Shown here piece after piece: positions 11,146-24,199 of a stretch of 64,000 bases of DNA. The stretch's first letter is position 1. Every line of letters starts with the position of its first letter. The position numbers and the translations under genes are program-made. This DNA is from Protonemura montana (taxonomy: Eukaryota; Arthropoda; Insecta; Plecoptera; Nemouridae): positions 10,788,001-10,852,000 of the forward strand of contig OX387606.1 of the NCBI GenBank assembly GCA_947568835.1. The letters run 5' to 3'. The notes under the pieces were generated by a model. That model was not told the DNA's origin and searched no databases. It worked only from the letters and a program-made list of their open reading frames with translations.

Positions 11146-13244
11146 CAGCCCGAGGAATCTGTGCATTCTGCAGTCTCTTCTCGGCACAGTAGCTAGTCTA
11201 GGGAACTTCGCTCTCTACTGCCAAACCTGTTATCTGCTCCCAAACTTTTGGTGGAATAAACTCTCAGGAAAAGTCCTCTGCTTGGGAACCCTCGGGAGCT
11301 GGCGTCATGGCAGGAGACGTCGATATTTCGCTGGAAAACGGCAGGTGGCGGCGTATGGTAAGAGATCGGTAACAGTCAACCGTTCTAATTTTTTTATGCC
11401 ATTTGTTTGTTCTCCAATTTTCTTGAAATTGTTGATTTCCTATCTTGGCAGGAATGCTATGAAAAGTTTGAAATAGAATGAAGAAATCAAATTTCGGGTA
11501 GGGCTGAACACGATAGAAATTGTTGCACGCACGGTACGTGTTTCGGTCGGCACGAAAAGTGGCCAAAAGAATGGGGCTAGGTGAGCTGAGCATGACGATA
11601 ATGAAATTAAACGTTACTGGATAAGGATCGAAATTGCTTGCTGAATTTTGGATATCTAACCACTAAGCAGCGAAAGCTCAACACGTAGGCTTACCCACAG
11701 GGATGAGTTTTTTAAAGGTCTTGTTATTATGCAACTGTGTAAATAAAAATCGATATTAAGTGAAAAAATGGCGTGTCAAATGTTTGTGGTGTCAATCAAA
11801 TGACATTGACGTAACAATGAAACAACTGGAACCGGCCATCTGCCATTTTGACAGATTCAAAATCAAATCGTTCTTTTACAAATTACGTTTTAAAACCTCG
11901 TGTTTTATTAACATAGCTTTTACTTAATTTTTATAGGACGAGCCACGAAAAGTTAGTAAATTGGGCTGAACCATGCCATTTATTAAACAAAAAGTGCAAT
12001 TAAACAAATTTAAAACATCAACCAACAATTGACCAATATGGGAGTTAAGGACGGGGACCAAAAGTATGAAACAACAATTAAATTCACAACCTATAATAGA
12101 ATAGGGTTTACTTTGATAAAATAATTAAAATTCGAACATATACGTTTTGAATTTTGAAAAAACAGCGTACAGTTTCCGCGAATTTCACTGCCCAAAAAAT
12201 CTTCCACGACATGTGTGAATACAAAACAAATGCCGGTAGAAGCAACAGATTTTCACCTGGCTGCTTCTGCAACAGTTTAAGATTGTGTTTCCCCTTAGAT
12301 CTTTTTCTTGGCTTTTCTAAAAACTGTTGAAATGGCTGAATATACTAAGAACGTGATACAGTTTAGTGTGGTGGACACAAAAACATCTTTTAAGTACACC
12401 GGTGAGTTTATTTAGTTACTTTGATGGAAATTTGTAGGTATGCAAATCGTTGTGGCTTCATCCGATACGATTTAGATTTAGAATTCACCGCTTTTTCTTC
12501 GCCTGGAAGCCTATTTAGTTTATAAGTATAAAAGTTCATTAAAAAATTAACCCACGCCAGTGTAAATTACTTAAAATGAGAACAGAATATGTTTTAGGCC
12601 AAATCACATGTGTTGCATATTCCGAATCCTGGCAGTTCAAGCTCATATGCATGAGATATTTTCTTAAATCAGCTAACAAAAGCGATCATTTCAAATGATT
12701 GTTAACAGGTAACAAGCAAGTTATATATATGAGAACACCCCTCAAGGAATATCACTATAGTCACCGACCCTACTTTCAAGTACCTACAGGTATACAGCAT
12801 ATTCAGCATAAATCCGTCTAATCCGACTACCACAACAGTCTTAGAGGCAAGTTTTAATAGGATCACCTTCGCCCCTTTACTTTGCTACGAGCAGGAACTC
12901 GGCGAACGTCATAAAACAGCGGGGTAGCTACGGAAGGAAGAAGCCTCGTTAGGGCAGGCAGGGATGCAGGGTGGAAAAGGTGGAAAACCCAAACGTTTTG
13001 GGCGAGCTCACTGCGCTAAGCCACGCACAGGTACACATGGCTCATATCGCGTACCACCCCTACCCGGCAGTCGCACTCCATAATTCATACGCGAAGAAAA
13101 AAAGCAAAACACTAATTAAATCGTTTTATTAGCGTTAAATAATTGTGGTCAGATCAAGTTTGAACCTCTTTTCATTAAATATACATACTTGTTATCTACG
13201 GCCGTATGCTAAGCGTTGTTAAACTGTACCACTAGGTGTATAGG

Positions 13245-13503
13245 TATAGCGCTAATGTTCAACTGACCTCGCGAAAAATAACCGTCAAATGACTACTTTA
13301 CCGACAAAATGAAGGATGATAATAGGTGGAGTCACCATCGTTTCGAATGTTAAGAAATTTAATTTCGTTATTTCTAGCAGATTACTAGCATTTGAGATTT
13401 GTTACGCTCATTTAATCTTTATGAATGCTAACCCCAACGATTGAAATCTATGTATCAATATTTTGAGTCTAATTATTTAATTGTAGAGGTGTTGCCGGAT
13501 CGT
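13245..13503. repeat. Dispersed repeat family 2, copy 1
   Basis: Alignable by eye with 34112-34424, with most positions matching. Landmarks in order are caaatgactactttaccg, a diverged aatttaatttcgt block, a ttaatctttatgaatgcta block, atattttgag and gttgccgg. This copy lacks about 45 bp present in copy 2 just before the gttgccgg end. A LINE tail abuts its right edge. There are no terminal inverted repeats, no coding frame and no assigned class. Confidence 0.75.
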
Positions 13504-13545
13504 TAGATAGATAGATAGATAATTTTATTGTCTTAAAAAACCATT
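13504..13545 (-). mobile_element. LINE 3' tail with (TCTA)n end
   Basis: Read on the minus strand this is AAGACAATAAAATTATC followed by (TCTA)n. This is the usual form of an arthropod non-LTR retrotransposon 3' end: a polyadenylation-like signal, then a microsatellite tail. The upstream extent of the element (toward higher coordinates) cannot be fixed by eye, and no reverse-transcriptase frame is visible. It lies directly against the end of dispersed repeat family 2, copy 1. Confidence 0.45.
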
Positions 13546-14420
13546 ATATAAGAATGCTGGCGTACAGACATATTGAGAGCTGTATCAGTTTCAATTATTA
13601 GTTCAGCAAAAAAAAATAACATTGACTCTGGTCCTATTGACTATAAGTATAAACTCAATGGTTATCAACCTCAACTCAACCTGTGAAGGTTGTAGAAAGA
13701 CGCAAAGTTCATTTTGAAAAACCATTGCAATTAAATCGGCCTTAATTTAAGCTCTCCTTGCTACATACGTCAACACATTTGGACTGATGCCTTAAATACG
13801 TTATATGTCGTATATTTCGTGGAGGTTTTAGCGCTCCCAGGATTACCGATAGCATTTATATGTAACGACAACATAGGTATACACTTAGTCCTCTCTCTAT
13901 GCAAATATATTTTGTAATGGCTGGCTTTCTACGACATGCCACATCCGCGACAAGGGATGGGCACTGCCTAGCGCGTTTACTAAAGACTGTTTCCAAAAGC
14001 AGCAGCACCCCGGTGCCTTGCAATATGCTAAAACACACTTTACACGACTAGAGCGAAAACCTCCGTGCTGCTATCTAATGAAACCCCTCCCGTTTAATTA
14101 GTCCACGCATTTTGGGCGCAAAGAGGTTGTAAATTAAGCGCACAATGTAAATGAGTCAAGTCTACTGGAAAACTGGTGGTACCCTCTGCGCTTAGGTGTT
14201 TTGTAAGACGTTAAACATCACGTGTGTGGCGCTAGCTAGAATCAAAATGATGGGTACCTTACGCAAAAACACTATAGAAACTTCAAGCCAAGGCAAGCAC
14301 GTTAAATCCACAGCGACGAAGCGCATACAAAATAAACTGAGCACCTATTTTATTTCATTCTGTTTGCATTTCCATTTTGGTCAATGACCATTGACAGGTA
14401 TTGAAAGATGTGCGTGTAGC

Positions 14421-14432
14421 TATATAAAAAAG
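14421..14432 (+). promoter_or_regulatory. TATA-like motif in the scrt intron
   Basis: TATATAAAAAAG lies about 0.9 kb upstream of scrt exon 2 on the same strand. It could serve an internal promoter giving a transcript without the SNAG exon. No initiator or spliced first exon can be shown, so this may be chance AT-rich sequence. Confidence 0.2.
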
Positions 14433-15301
14433 AGGCATCTTGAAAAGTCTGAGCGAATACTTTGAAGAATACTTGCTAGAGAGAAGAGCGCGAGTTTGGA
14501 TTGGAGTTAAGGATTCAAGACGTGAAGAGCTAGCTAGCTAGCTAGCTACTGTGCTAGGGTGTTTTCAAAGCAAATACTTTCCGTCCTATTCTTACGTGTG
14601 CTGGCGCGCTCTATCATGCCTCTCCCGCGCTAGTCTACTGCAGAGAAGTGTTTGCCAACTGGACCCTAGGGACGTCGGAGCAAATCAAAGCAGGAGCTGC
14701 CTGCCTGCCTGCCTGCCAGGTCTAACATCCTAACTTCTTCGCAAGCTGACTGCATCACAATGCATTGGGGGGTGGGTGTAGTCGTGAGGAATAAGGATCT
14801 CGGAAAATTAGCTTTTCCTTTCTCTTTCTTGAACTTAATGTCTAGATGTGTATCCCCTCACACCCTGAGCCCCTGCCGTTCATAGCTAGCTACTTCATAC
14901 ATTTTACTTCATAACAGTTATGTTATTATCTAGTTTTAGCAGCACGCTTTGTTGAACGCCCCAGCATCAAACCCCTTATTCTTCATCTTGCTAAAGTTTA
15001 CAACTTTGCATTCTATGTGTGCTCGCACTTGCAGCACACATAGCTTGCAGTTGCGAGGCATGGTTACAGTCGACGTCGAGCACTGTGTTTCCTGGCAACC
15101 ATAAAGCCATAAGGCACTTTCGCCCAAGTTTTGCGGGAGCATCTTATGTTTGCCGCGTTAGATTCGACTCTCTTGCAGAGACGTTCCTCTACCATCTTAA
15201 GCGATCACAAACCGCCGCCGGTGGTCGATATGGGAAATAACTTAACAATTCCCTTTCAAGAGTAGGCAAACTTCTAACCGATTTCTTTCCTCTCTTTGCA
15301 G

Positions 15302-16542
15302 GCTACATCCAAGATATCTCGTCGTTTCACTTAAGCGCGTACCTATCGCGTACCGATCGGAGTCATGAGGGCAGTTCGTCAAACGGCTACCACCAGCAGC
15401 CGTCGTACGCGACGCTGCAGACACCGGCCGAGGCGCGCCAGTTCGTGTCGGCAGCGGCGCAAGAGGTTGGTGACACGCGTCGCACTTGGGTCGAACTGGC
15501 TCCGAACCCGGCTCCCCCGAGTCCCCTGCCCACGCCACCACCGCCTAGGAATAGAAAGTCTATGGCCATGTGCTTCACTAGCACTGGTGCCGCCCTATCT
15601 CTGCCCCCCAAGAAGAAAGACATCTATCGTCCCTACTCCCTCGACGACAAGGAGCCTTCGCACCCTCAGGAGACTATTGTCCGGCGCGCAGCCGCTGAAG
15701 ACTTGCGAGCCGCGCATGCCATCCTCGACTTGAGCGCATCGACGACAAGTCTTGTCCCTGGCGCCGCGCAGCGCGTCGACGTATCGCTGGAACGCGGTGC
15801 GGGCGACGCCGACGTCGAGACACCAACCAAGCTGGGCTCGCACGACGGCAAGACCGTAGCGTACACGTACGAGGCGTTCTTCGTGAGCGACGGCCGCTCG
15901 AAGCGCAAAAGTCCACTAAGTGTCCCAGGCGTCGTATCGCCGCCATGCCCGTTGTCGCCCGTTTCGACGGCTGGCTCCGACTCGTCAAGACCTCGCTACA
16001 CGTGCCCAGAGTGCGGCAAACAGTACGCGACCTCATCGAACTTGTCGCGGCACAAGCAGACACATCGCAGCCTGGACTCGCAGTCGGCGAAGAAGTGCGT
16101 GACCTGCGGAAAGGCGTACGTGAGCATGCCGGCGCTGGCCATGCACCTGCTCACGCACAAGCTGTCTCACGCGTGCGGAGTGTGCGGTAAGCTGTTCTCG
16201 CGGCCGTGGCTGCTTCAAGGTCATCTGCGCTCGCATTCGGGCGAGAAGCCGTTCGGCTGCGCGCACTGCGGCAAGGCGTTCGCCGACAGGTCGAACCTGC
16301 GTGCGCACATGCAGACGCACTCGTCGGACAAGAACTACACGTGCACGCGGTGCCACAAGTCGTTCGCGTTGAAGTCCTATCTGAACAAGCACCTCGAGTC
16401 GGCGTGCTTCAAGGACGGCGGAGGCGCTGGTGGAGTTCCCTGCTCTGATGAGGCTGCCTCGCCCGACTGCAACGCGATGCAGGTCGCCTGTCCGTCGCCT
16501 TCACCCTCCTTCCACGGTTCGCCGTTGACGCCTTTCAACTGA
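15302..16542 (+). CDS. scrt: Scratch-family zinc-finger repressor, exon 2 (five C2H2 fingers)
   Basis: This exon encodes residues 97-508, ending at TGA 16540-16542. A Pro/Ser/Ala-rich linker carries blocks I take as Scratch-type: YRPYSLDD (204-211), AAHAILDLSAS (232-242) and YEAFFVSDGRSKRK (285-298). Five zinc fingers follow, starting at Cys 330, 361, 387, 415 and 443. The fifth ends HLESAC (Cys 464), making it C2HC, as is usual for Snail/Scratch proteins. The second finger contains the sequence KAYVSMPALAMH. These fingers bind E-box-type DNA in the family, and the SNAG tag of exon 1 supplies repression. Codons are GC-rich compared with the flanks. The N-terminal ~230 residues of this exon are less constrained. 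Assignment to Scratch rather than Snail or Slug is firm. Confidence 0.95.
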
Positions 16543-17600
16543 CTCGAGACTTGCAACGCTATCTCTACTCTAAAGCCTATTCCTATACATGAAACGATAA
16601 GGATAGAATGATTTATTCTTGTAATATTTTGTCAACAGAACATACTTGGCATAATTTGGCGAACGTGTATTTAAGTCTCTTGTATCACACACACGTCCAC
16701 TGATCTGTCCAGATCTTTCTAGTAAAAGAATCTAGTCAGGATTTAGTCGCAGCTGAACAAAGTATTTATATTGTTTGTGTAAATTGTACAGCATAATTAG
16801 TTTAGGTGGATATTTATTACAGTGGGTATTATTGTTATTCATAGGAGACAGCTAAATAGCCAAAACAATATATATTTAGAGCACAGACGGGCTCCTGGAT
16901 CTAGCAAGAACCCCCTCTCGTGTTAAGCCATGCCCTTAAGGATTGTATGGAGGAAACTAATAGCCGATCGATAAGAACTTGGAATATTTTCACAAAATCA
17001 ACTTTAAATGATATGAAAACACATTCGAAACGTGAAAGATAGCTTAATAATCAAAATGCAACTTCTCTATTCGAAAGAATGGAAAGAGTAGGCTTTTAGT
17101 CACAAAATTGTCTCTTGTAATCTACCAACAACAATTCCAGTATGAAAAGTCTAGAAAAGGGGTAATTTCGTTTTACACAAAATTTTCACAAACTTGATGC
17201 ATCTTACGCTGAAAAAGTATTTTCTTACAAAAAATTAGAGCTCATATAGACACGAGGTGTGACTAAATTTAAACGTTTCGCGTGTTACGCCCGCCAAAAA
17301 GGAACGAAGCAGACAACGTGAGTCGAGTCTAGTCCTATTTGAAATGTTAGCATTGTATAGTCAGTCGTTTCTTGTCACCGTTTTTTTTTAAGTATAAAGT
17401 GTGTGGCGGGTTAGGTTTAAATATATTTTTTTGTCATTCCATGCATCGAGAAACATAATCGAATGGTTTCAAAAACAACGAATTGTTAATAACATAACTT
17501 AAGCGATAGATGATATTTAAATTGTGTAGGTAATTAACCATTGCTAAATCAGTATATAAATGCTGGTCGTGAATAAGTGAGATATCTAGTCGTATTGTTA
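16543..17600 (+). other. Probable scrt 3' UTR and flank
   Basis: AT-rich sequence directly after the scrt stop. I found no canonical AATAAA in the first kilobase, so the cleavage site is unknown. It may use a variant signal or lie further on. ATTTA-type motifs occur but are expected in AT-rich DNA. Confidence 0.4.
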
Positions 17601-19762
17601 CGTTACACCAACTATTTTTTTGTTTTGCTGAGCAAGTGAGTGCTGTGTTTTCTGTGCAAACACCCGAAACAAAATGTCGTCAGATGTCAACGAAAATGCA
17701 TCGCTATAATAATACTTCGGATGCTTTCCATGTTTGAATTGGTTTGAATTTGAATTCATAAAATCTAGACATGACAGACATCGCTGCACCAGCGTTAAAT
17801 TTGTTTGCGTTCCAAGGTTTTTTTTTTAATAGCAGCACAATATTGATACAAACAATGTTAGTTATTATGTCGCGTACAACTACCAATTGCAAAATGTAAT
17901 ACCCCTTCAACACACCGTCATGCATTTGTTCAATACTAGTCGTGTTTTTAGGGAAATAGTGCAATAAGTACGACTTCTTTTGACTTTATCCTTTGAACGT
18001 GTTGTGTTACTTTTCATTTGGGATAAGTCAGTTGTTATAAAGAAGCAGGTATTTGTCACCAAACTCTAAGGTTCTCAGCGTTCCTCTTCATATCGCAAGC
18101 GGTGGTCGGCGTACACTAACCTATTTCGTCGAAAACTTCATCCAAAAGATTCCAAAAAAAATGTATATATATATATAGATATGTAACATCGTCAACTAAA
18201 TTTTCCGTAGCTTTTCTCACCCAGAAAAGCGCCACGGGTTTTCCAGAGGTCCACTTATTGTGTTGAAAGTATACTTCCAAACTTGACGGACTCCTACCCA
18301 TTGTACGGTGGTGCATCTCGAACCCGAACAGTGCATTACCTAAGATACACTATTTGCACAAATACAATAATAACACTTTACGGATCAGCCTTTTATCTTC
18401 TTGGATTTCAAGAAACGCGGAAACTCTCAGGCTCGCCTTTGTGTCTGCTTCAAAGCAATGTAATGTGTGTCTCAGTGTCCATCCACTTGGATTACCTTGT
18501 GTCACCAGCCAGCAGCACCTCCTTCAGTCTTAGAACCGCTCGCTCCTTGCTAGATGAAGCCATCTTCCTTATCGATTATCTGGAAAGAAAAAAGTCTTTG
18601 ACTTTTCTTTTGACCGATTGCTTTGCTCGTCCCTGCATGCTGTTGTCACTCTCGTCTTCCGCTTGTAGTCACAATTCTCGTCTCAAGTCGTCTCGATTCG
18701 TGAGCGATCTAGATATTAGATATATCGTGTGTCGTCCAAAATCTCATGATCTACCAGTTATATTTAACTTGGTAGCATCCCTAAAATGAGTGCGTTCGAT
18801 TGCGAATGCCTGTCTGTAGAACCGTCCTTCTTAGCAATTTCTTTTTCCTATCTATATACAAAGACTGACTTGGTCGCTACTGATCTACATCTTAGATCCC
18901 TATGCATGCCTAATCTATCTGTAGGCCAACCTCTCTTTTTTCAATATCACTTCCTTTTCGGCCTGGCTCAAGATTACAAAACCATCTATCCTTCTGTGTA
19001 CGTCGTTTCGTGGTTATTTAGTGTGTGTTTACCTGTAAATCTCTCTATTTCTAGCCAGGATGGTTTAACTTTTGGATCTATCTTCTAATCTACTACACTC
19101 TACCTCTTGATCTATTGCATCCGTCCAATCTTTTTATCTCTTCTCTCGATGTTGCTTGATCCGTGCCTTGCTTGGAGCATAGAGCACATTTTCGAACTTC
19201 TAATGTCATTGTCTGTTCGCATTTACCTCCGAGCTAGGTAACACTGCTGGCTTGAAAGCTTTCTCACTCCCAATCCATAACGGGCGCCATGTGGATCGGA
19301 TTCCATAATTCCTCTCTTGAACAAAGAACTCGGTTTTGCATAAAGCCTCTACTCTTCTCTACACCCGTTTTGACTTTCCGTTCAAAGAAATCGATATGGC
19401 CAAGTTGACACAAAAACTAGAGTTAAGATCTAATCCAAATTCAAAACTTTCTCTTCGATGTACGCGAAAGAAAAAGTATTCGGCAGTAAAATTAAATGTT
19501 ACTTGATGGCAGTGCCCGAGTGGTGGTCACATTATTTCCTATTCTAAAAATTTGATCTCGCTTGTGTTATCATATTTTATGAAAACATAGCAATTCCATT
19601 CCGAGCACGCATACAAGAAAAGCAAAGTTCTTTTGTCAACAATCCATTTCGTCGAAAAGTTATAGCCGAGAAGCAATGGGAGACGAATCCTATCTAGCAT
19701 TGTTTTCTTAGCTACATCTTCAGAAAACACATAATGGGACCATTGGGATTCTACCGTGGCAG
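17601..19762. other. Intergenic, no gene seen
   Basis: AT-rich, with a pyrimidine-rich + strand between about 18420 and 19160 that keeps frames open (18283-18789, 18786-19088). Those frames lack ATG-plus-domain support and look like composition artefacts. A (TA)n run lies near 18163-18176. Confidence 0.45.
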
Positions 19763-19801
19763 CACCACCACCACCACCACCACCACCACCACCACCACCA
19801 A
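19763..19801. repeat. (ACC)n microsatellite
   Basis: About 13 uninterrupted CAC/ACC triplets. They create a poly-glycine segment in a minus-strand ORF (19539-19976) that I regard as an artefact. Confidence 0.95.
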
Positions 19802-22800
19802 CACCACACCACCACCCGTTCCGTCTCCGCGAGAACCCTATAAGTTTTAGCGTCCAAACACAAGATATTCTTCGGCCTTTTCCTTTTAGCGGGGCCAGGA
19901 CAAACAAACGATAGAACCTATAAAACCAGATATTGGAAAACTTAAACCACATTTTATTAAAGTGGTCGGACGTCAAAATCGAGCACCGCTTTGAAACCCC
20001 ATTTCGTTAAGTATTGGACGATTTTTAGTCAGCTATGTAAGACCACCGACTTGCGAAGTGAGAACCTATAAAAGAGATTTGCAAAGCAAATTTAACAATC
20101 TGCACTGGTAATGAGTGACATGTTCTAGTCAACACATTCCTTAGTGGTACGAGTGTACTTAATGTTTAATGTATCGATGGTTTTTGAGAACTGCATACAC
20201 ATTCACATGGAAATAATTTTCATATTAGAATAGTCATTATAGCGTAAGTTTTTATTTATACTTGTAGTTGAAATGTTAAATTTGTAAAAGAATGAATGGT
20301 TGACCAGTGTATTTAAAACCAATAATTCCTAAGCAATAATTTTCTTTTTCACTTTTGAAATCGACGAACAATGATCGCTAAGAACTTGCAATAAGACGGC
20401 AAACTTTGCACAATTAATTCAATAAGCAATACTAAAAAAATCAAGCAATATCTTAAGTAAAAATTTTCAAAAAATATTTGAATGTGGTTATTGTTATACA
20501 AAGATTCAATACAGCAATAAGTGTAAGCAACAACAAAATACCGCGACAAAAATAATGATTTGCATAGGTAAGACTTTCGGCAATTAATTGTTTTTTATAT
20601 AACTTACGTCCATATTTAGCCGAATGAATGATCTCACTTAGAAATAAGAGTAAATCTTAGTCAATATGCGTTTATGTAACTTTTTTTTTTTTACGAGCTA
20701 ACTGTTTTCATACCATTCAACTGGCAATAACTGGAAGGTAACCAAGAAAAATATGCGATTGGAAAATTGAGAATCTTGAGACATGCAGAAGGTTTTTCAT
20801 CTGGAATGGGTGACAACTGGTTGGTTTGCTTGGAGGGAATGAGTGAGAAAACGACGACGTAAGTCAGCAACCTTTCGACGGCGGTCTTTGAGAAGCGCCG
20901 GGTATTCGACAAGCAATAAAAACGTAGACGGGCGTTGGCGGCCGATCGAACCCCACCCTCTGATCGACTGCCAATCGAACTGCCTCCGAGCAGATGCCCA
21001 GTAAATATAAGTAATAATTAACATAGCAATATATTATATAATGATATTAAGGAGATTATATTGTAAAACATTGATGGTTATATTGTGTATTATAAAATAG
21101 TAAAAAGCATTACACAAACGTACTTCATATAAAAATAATGTAAAAGCTTGTTTGGAAACAAATTGTGTTAGATAATGAAGGCTGAATCTCCATTTACAGA
21201 TGGTGTTAATTTGAAAATAAATATAAATAATATGTTTATTAGTTGGAAGGAATTTGTTCTTTCTTCAGATTTAGAGAAACTTTATAAAATATTTGTTCGA
21301 GCATTGTAGACGGAACATAAGAACGCTGCCATTGGTAGTAATTATTAACTCATGCTAATTGCCTGGTAGAAAACTGTATCTACTCTGTCAGAAACACCAA
21401 CTTAACAAAACCACCATTTTCTTTTAAATATCTCATTATTATTATTATTATTATAAATAGATCCAAATGAATTACGTTGAAAGCTTAAAAGTTTGCACAC
21501 AGCTTCCTCTTAAAGCAATTCAAGGAAAAAACCTGGTGACTTTACTGTAATTTGCTGAAATACAAGATAGTAATTTTTGTATTATATTTTCATAAATAAA
21601 TAGTGTAGAAAAGCAGAAAAAAACTGGCCTAAACATATATCAGTTAAAAAATCACACCCATCCTACATTTCCTCCCGTATATTCATTTTCCGTGGAATGA
21701 TAAAAAAAAAAGGAATGAAAGATTTCCTGACTTCAAGCATAAAGCAGCTAGAAATGTGTATAAAAGCCAAACGTATATAGGTACCATATTCGCTTGCTTT
21801 GTTATTCTCTATCAGCCCTGTATTCGTAGTAGAGTCTGCACACCTTCTATTGAAAGAATAATAAGCATTCTCCATCCAGAAATGAAAACGAGTGCTAGCT
21901 ATCTGGCTTTTCAAATCGGGACAGGCGCCCGGGCCAGCTGAATCGCACCCTGCATTGCACTCGGATGGCTAATAACCGTCAGCTGCACGAAACTGCGTGA
22001 TATTAATTACTTAAATAATTAATAAATCAGTTTCATTAATCTGGAAGGGCTTGCCCGTGACTTGTCTGTTTTGAGACAGCAGGGGTGCCCCATCCCCGTA
22101 TGCCCAGTAGCCCGGGACAACGGCGCCCACATCCAACAGGATTCTATGCTTTGTATTTGCTTTCAAAGGTACGTAGGAGGAAAATTAATTTATTTAAAAA
22201 TCGACAGCTATCCAAATATATGGTTGACAATTAAGGTCTAGCTTACTGAGCTATATTATAAATACAATTTCTTATTAATAATATTTATGGTTATGGTAAT
22301 TATACAAATGGTTGTGCAAGATGCAAATTGATGCTTGAAGAACGGCTTATATTGAGAGCGAGATGATGCATCGCTTGAGGAAGTCAGTAACTGAAGTGAC
22401 TGAAGATAGTACAATATTGTCAAGCAAAGAACCAGTAAAGAAATGGCCGACAGCAAAATCCCCCCATATATGAGCTAATAGGCAAGAAGGAAGAATATGC
22501 TTGTAAGCCCAGAATATACGTTGTATTTTTTTAAACAGTTGGTAACGAAAAGAATTTTCTTAAAAACGTTTAACTGTAGCAAAATAAAAGGTAATAACAA
22601 CTTTAAGCAACGAAATTAAAATTTTTGTAAATGACAACAATTTTCTTTAAATTAATTATGCTTCTTGCTTGAGTTAGAGCTAGGAGTGCATTGGGGTGAA
22701 TGGGGCTCAGCTTTTCCTGGGTCTTAATTAGCACTTGGCCGACGTCGACTGCTGCGCCGCCGAGGGCAGCTACTGGCTGCGGCTGCCCAAGACTGCGCGA

Positions 22801-23112
22801 CGGAGAAGGGAGCATCTGGTCTGGACGAATTCAACAGCACCCGCCACCGATTAGGGAGGGCAGGGTGCTTTTTAATGGGATAGCGTGATGGGTGCAGGGG
22901 GCATTGGCCCTACTAGGCTCATGGTTAACACGTCTGTTGTTTTTTTGCATTTCCTTCGTAACATATACTTATGAGGTAAAACTAGTATTATAGACAATTT
23001 AAAAATTATAACGGGTTGGATTTGTAACCTACAATAGTATGGTCACCTAATTTGGTCAAGATGAAACATTGTGCCCGGATCAGGGTACATACATTTATTT
23101 ATTTATTTATTT
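19802..23112. other. Intergenic, no gene seen
   Basis: AT-rich. Contains (ATT)n at 21434-21453, a moderately GC-rich patch at 22070-22140 and another at 22690-22910, then (TTTA)n ending near 23112. There is no coding or RNA gene I can support. Confidence 0.45.
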
Positions 23113-23152
23113 AGGAATGAAGATTTAAGGAATTAAGAAATCTTTCATTCCT
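23113..23152. repeat. Imperfect inverted repeat (hairpin)
   Basis: Arms AGGAATGAAGATTT and AAATCTTTCATTCCT pair with a single bulged base around an 11-nt loop. The hairpin sits directly after a (TTTA)n run. No function is assigned. Confidence 0.6.
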
Positions 23153-23542
23153 TTATCGTGAGTTCAGTAAAACTCGCTTTGACTTGAATATAAATTCATA
23201 GTGTAACACGATTTTTACCTTTTTTTTTTAATTGCACGAACATTTCTTTGACTTTTCTTAAAAGCCAAAGTCAAGTAATCATAAAAAGCTATCGGAATTC
23301 CAATCAAAAGCTATGGATTAAAAAATCACGGTAATACACAGCTTGAATAGGTAATTCGGAGAATACGTTATTTTCCTTTACACGTTTTATCATTTAGCTC
23401 TGCATCCGATTAGAAGATGAAATTCCGTCGACGCATTTTATCATAGTACTCAAATGATTTTTTATATTAAATGTATAAAATTTAATTTAAATTTAATATT
23501 TACTAAAATTAAATTTATAATAAAAAAAAAAAAAAATTTAAC

Positions 23543-23660
23543 GTCAGAGTCGCTGGGTTCTATTGCGCATTTTGTAGGCACATTTACTCCAACGACTTTT
23601 TATTTTTTAAAGTCAGAGTCGCTGAGATCTATGACACATTTTGTAGGCGCATTTAATAAA
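23543..23660. repeat. Tandem duplication, 69-bp period
   Basis: gtcagagtcgctg at 23543 recurs at 23612. Both are followed by a similar tract ending cattttgtaggc and catttA. Two units, slightly diverged. A frame crosses both, but it lacks protein character. Confidence 0.75.
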
Positions 23661-24119
23661 GATGTAAGATATTTCTCATTGATCATTCGAATTGAAGAGG
23701 AATATTTAAAAATCCAGCGTCTAACAAATTCATTTAAAATAGCTCTAACAGAAACACCATCCCACAATACCTGACACCAAATTTCTTAAAAAAAATCTTC
23801 AAAACTAATCTTCCTCTTCTGCATAATTTATCCAAACCCAAGAACGAGTTTAGTTAACTGGCACGAAAAGGGGTGCGCGCAAAAAGCATAGTTATTTTTA
23901 ATAATTCTTCCCGCCGCGTGATCCCCCACCGAGAGAGCTCAGGCTGACGAACGATGACGCCGATATAAGCATGACTGCCGTTGCAAGGCAAGTCGTCGGT
24001 CTAATTAATTAACAAGTTGCGAAGAAAGGCCAGCGGGTCGCGTCCCGGCGTCGAGACGCCAATCCGACGTCGTCGACGTCGTCGTCGCCCTCCGAGACGA
24101 GAGATTAATCGTCCAGCTG

Positions 24120-24194
24120 ACACACACCCGCACACACACAGACACACACGCGTCCACACGCACACGCAGGGAGCGTCGGCGTCGGCGTCGGCGT
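24120..24194. repeat. (CA)n-rich and (GTCGGC)n simple repeats
   Basis: An interrupted CA-rich run at 24120-24166 is followed by GTCGGC units at 24173-24194. GTCGTC-rich sequence lies just upstream at 24063-24090. The opposing ORFs here are explained by the repeats. Confidence 0.85.
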
Positions 24195-24199
24195 CAAAT

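Larger units (their letters stand above)
9909..15301 (+). other. scrt: scrt intron 1
   Basis: The intron is about 5.4 kb, from donor GTGAGT at 9909 to an acceptor with a pyrimidine-rich tract (tttctttcctctctttgcag) ending at 15301. It holds a CpG-rich block (10870-11145), one copy of a dispersed repeat (13245-13503), a LINE 3' tail (13504-13545), a TATA-like motif (14421-14432), a (AGCT)n run near 14528-14548 and a (CTGC)n run near 14698-14718. ORFs inside it, such as 11141-11476 and 11264-11593, look like chance. Confidence 0.85.

Noticed and set aside
18283..18789. 168-codon + frame
   Set aside because: TTG start in a pyrimidine-rich tract with no recognisable motif or splice context.
19539..19976. 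145-codon minus-strand ORF with a glycine run
   Set aside because: The glycine run is the (ACC)n microsatellite. The flanks have no domain.
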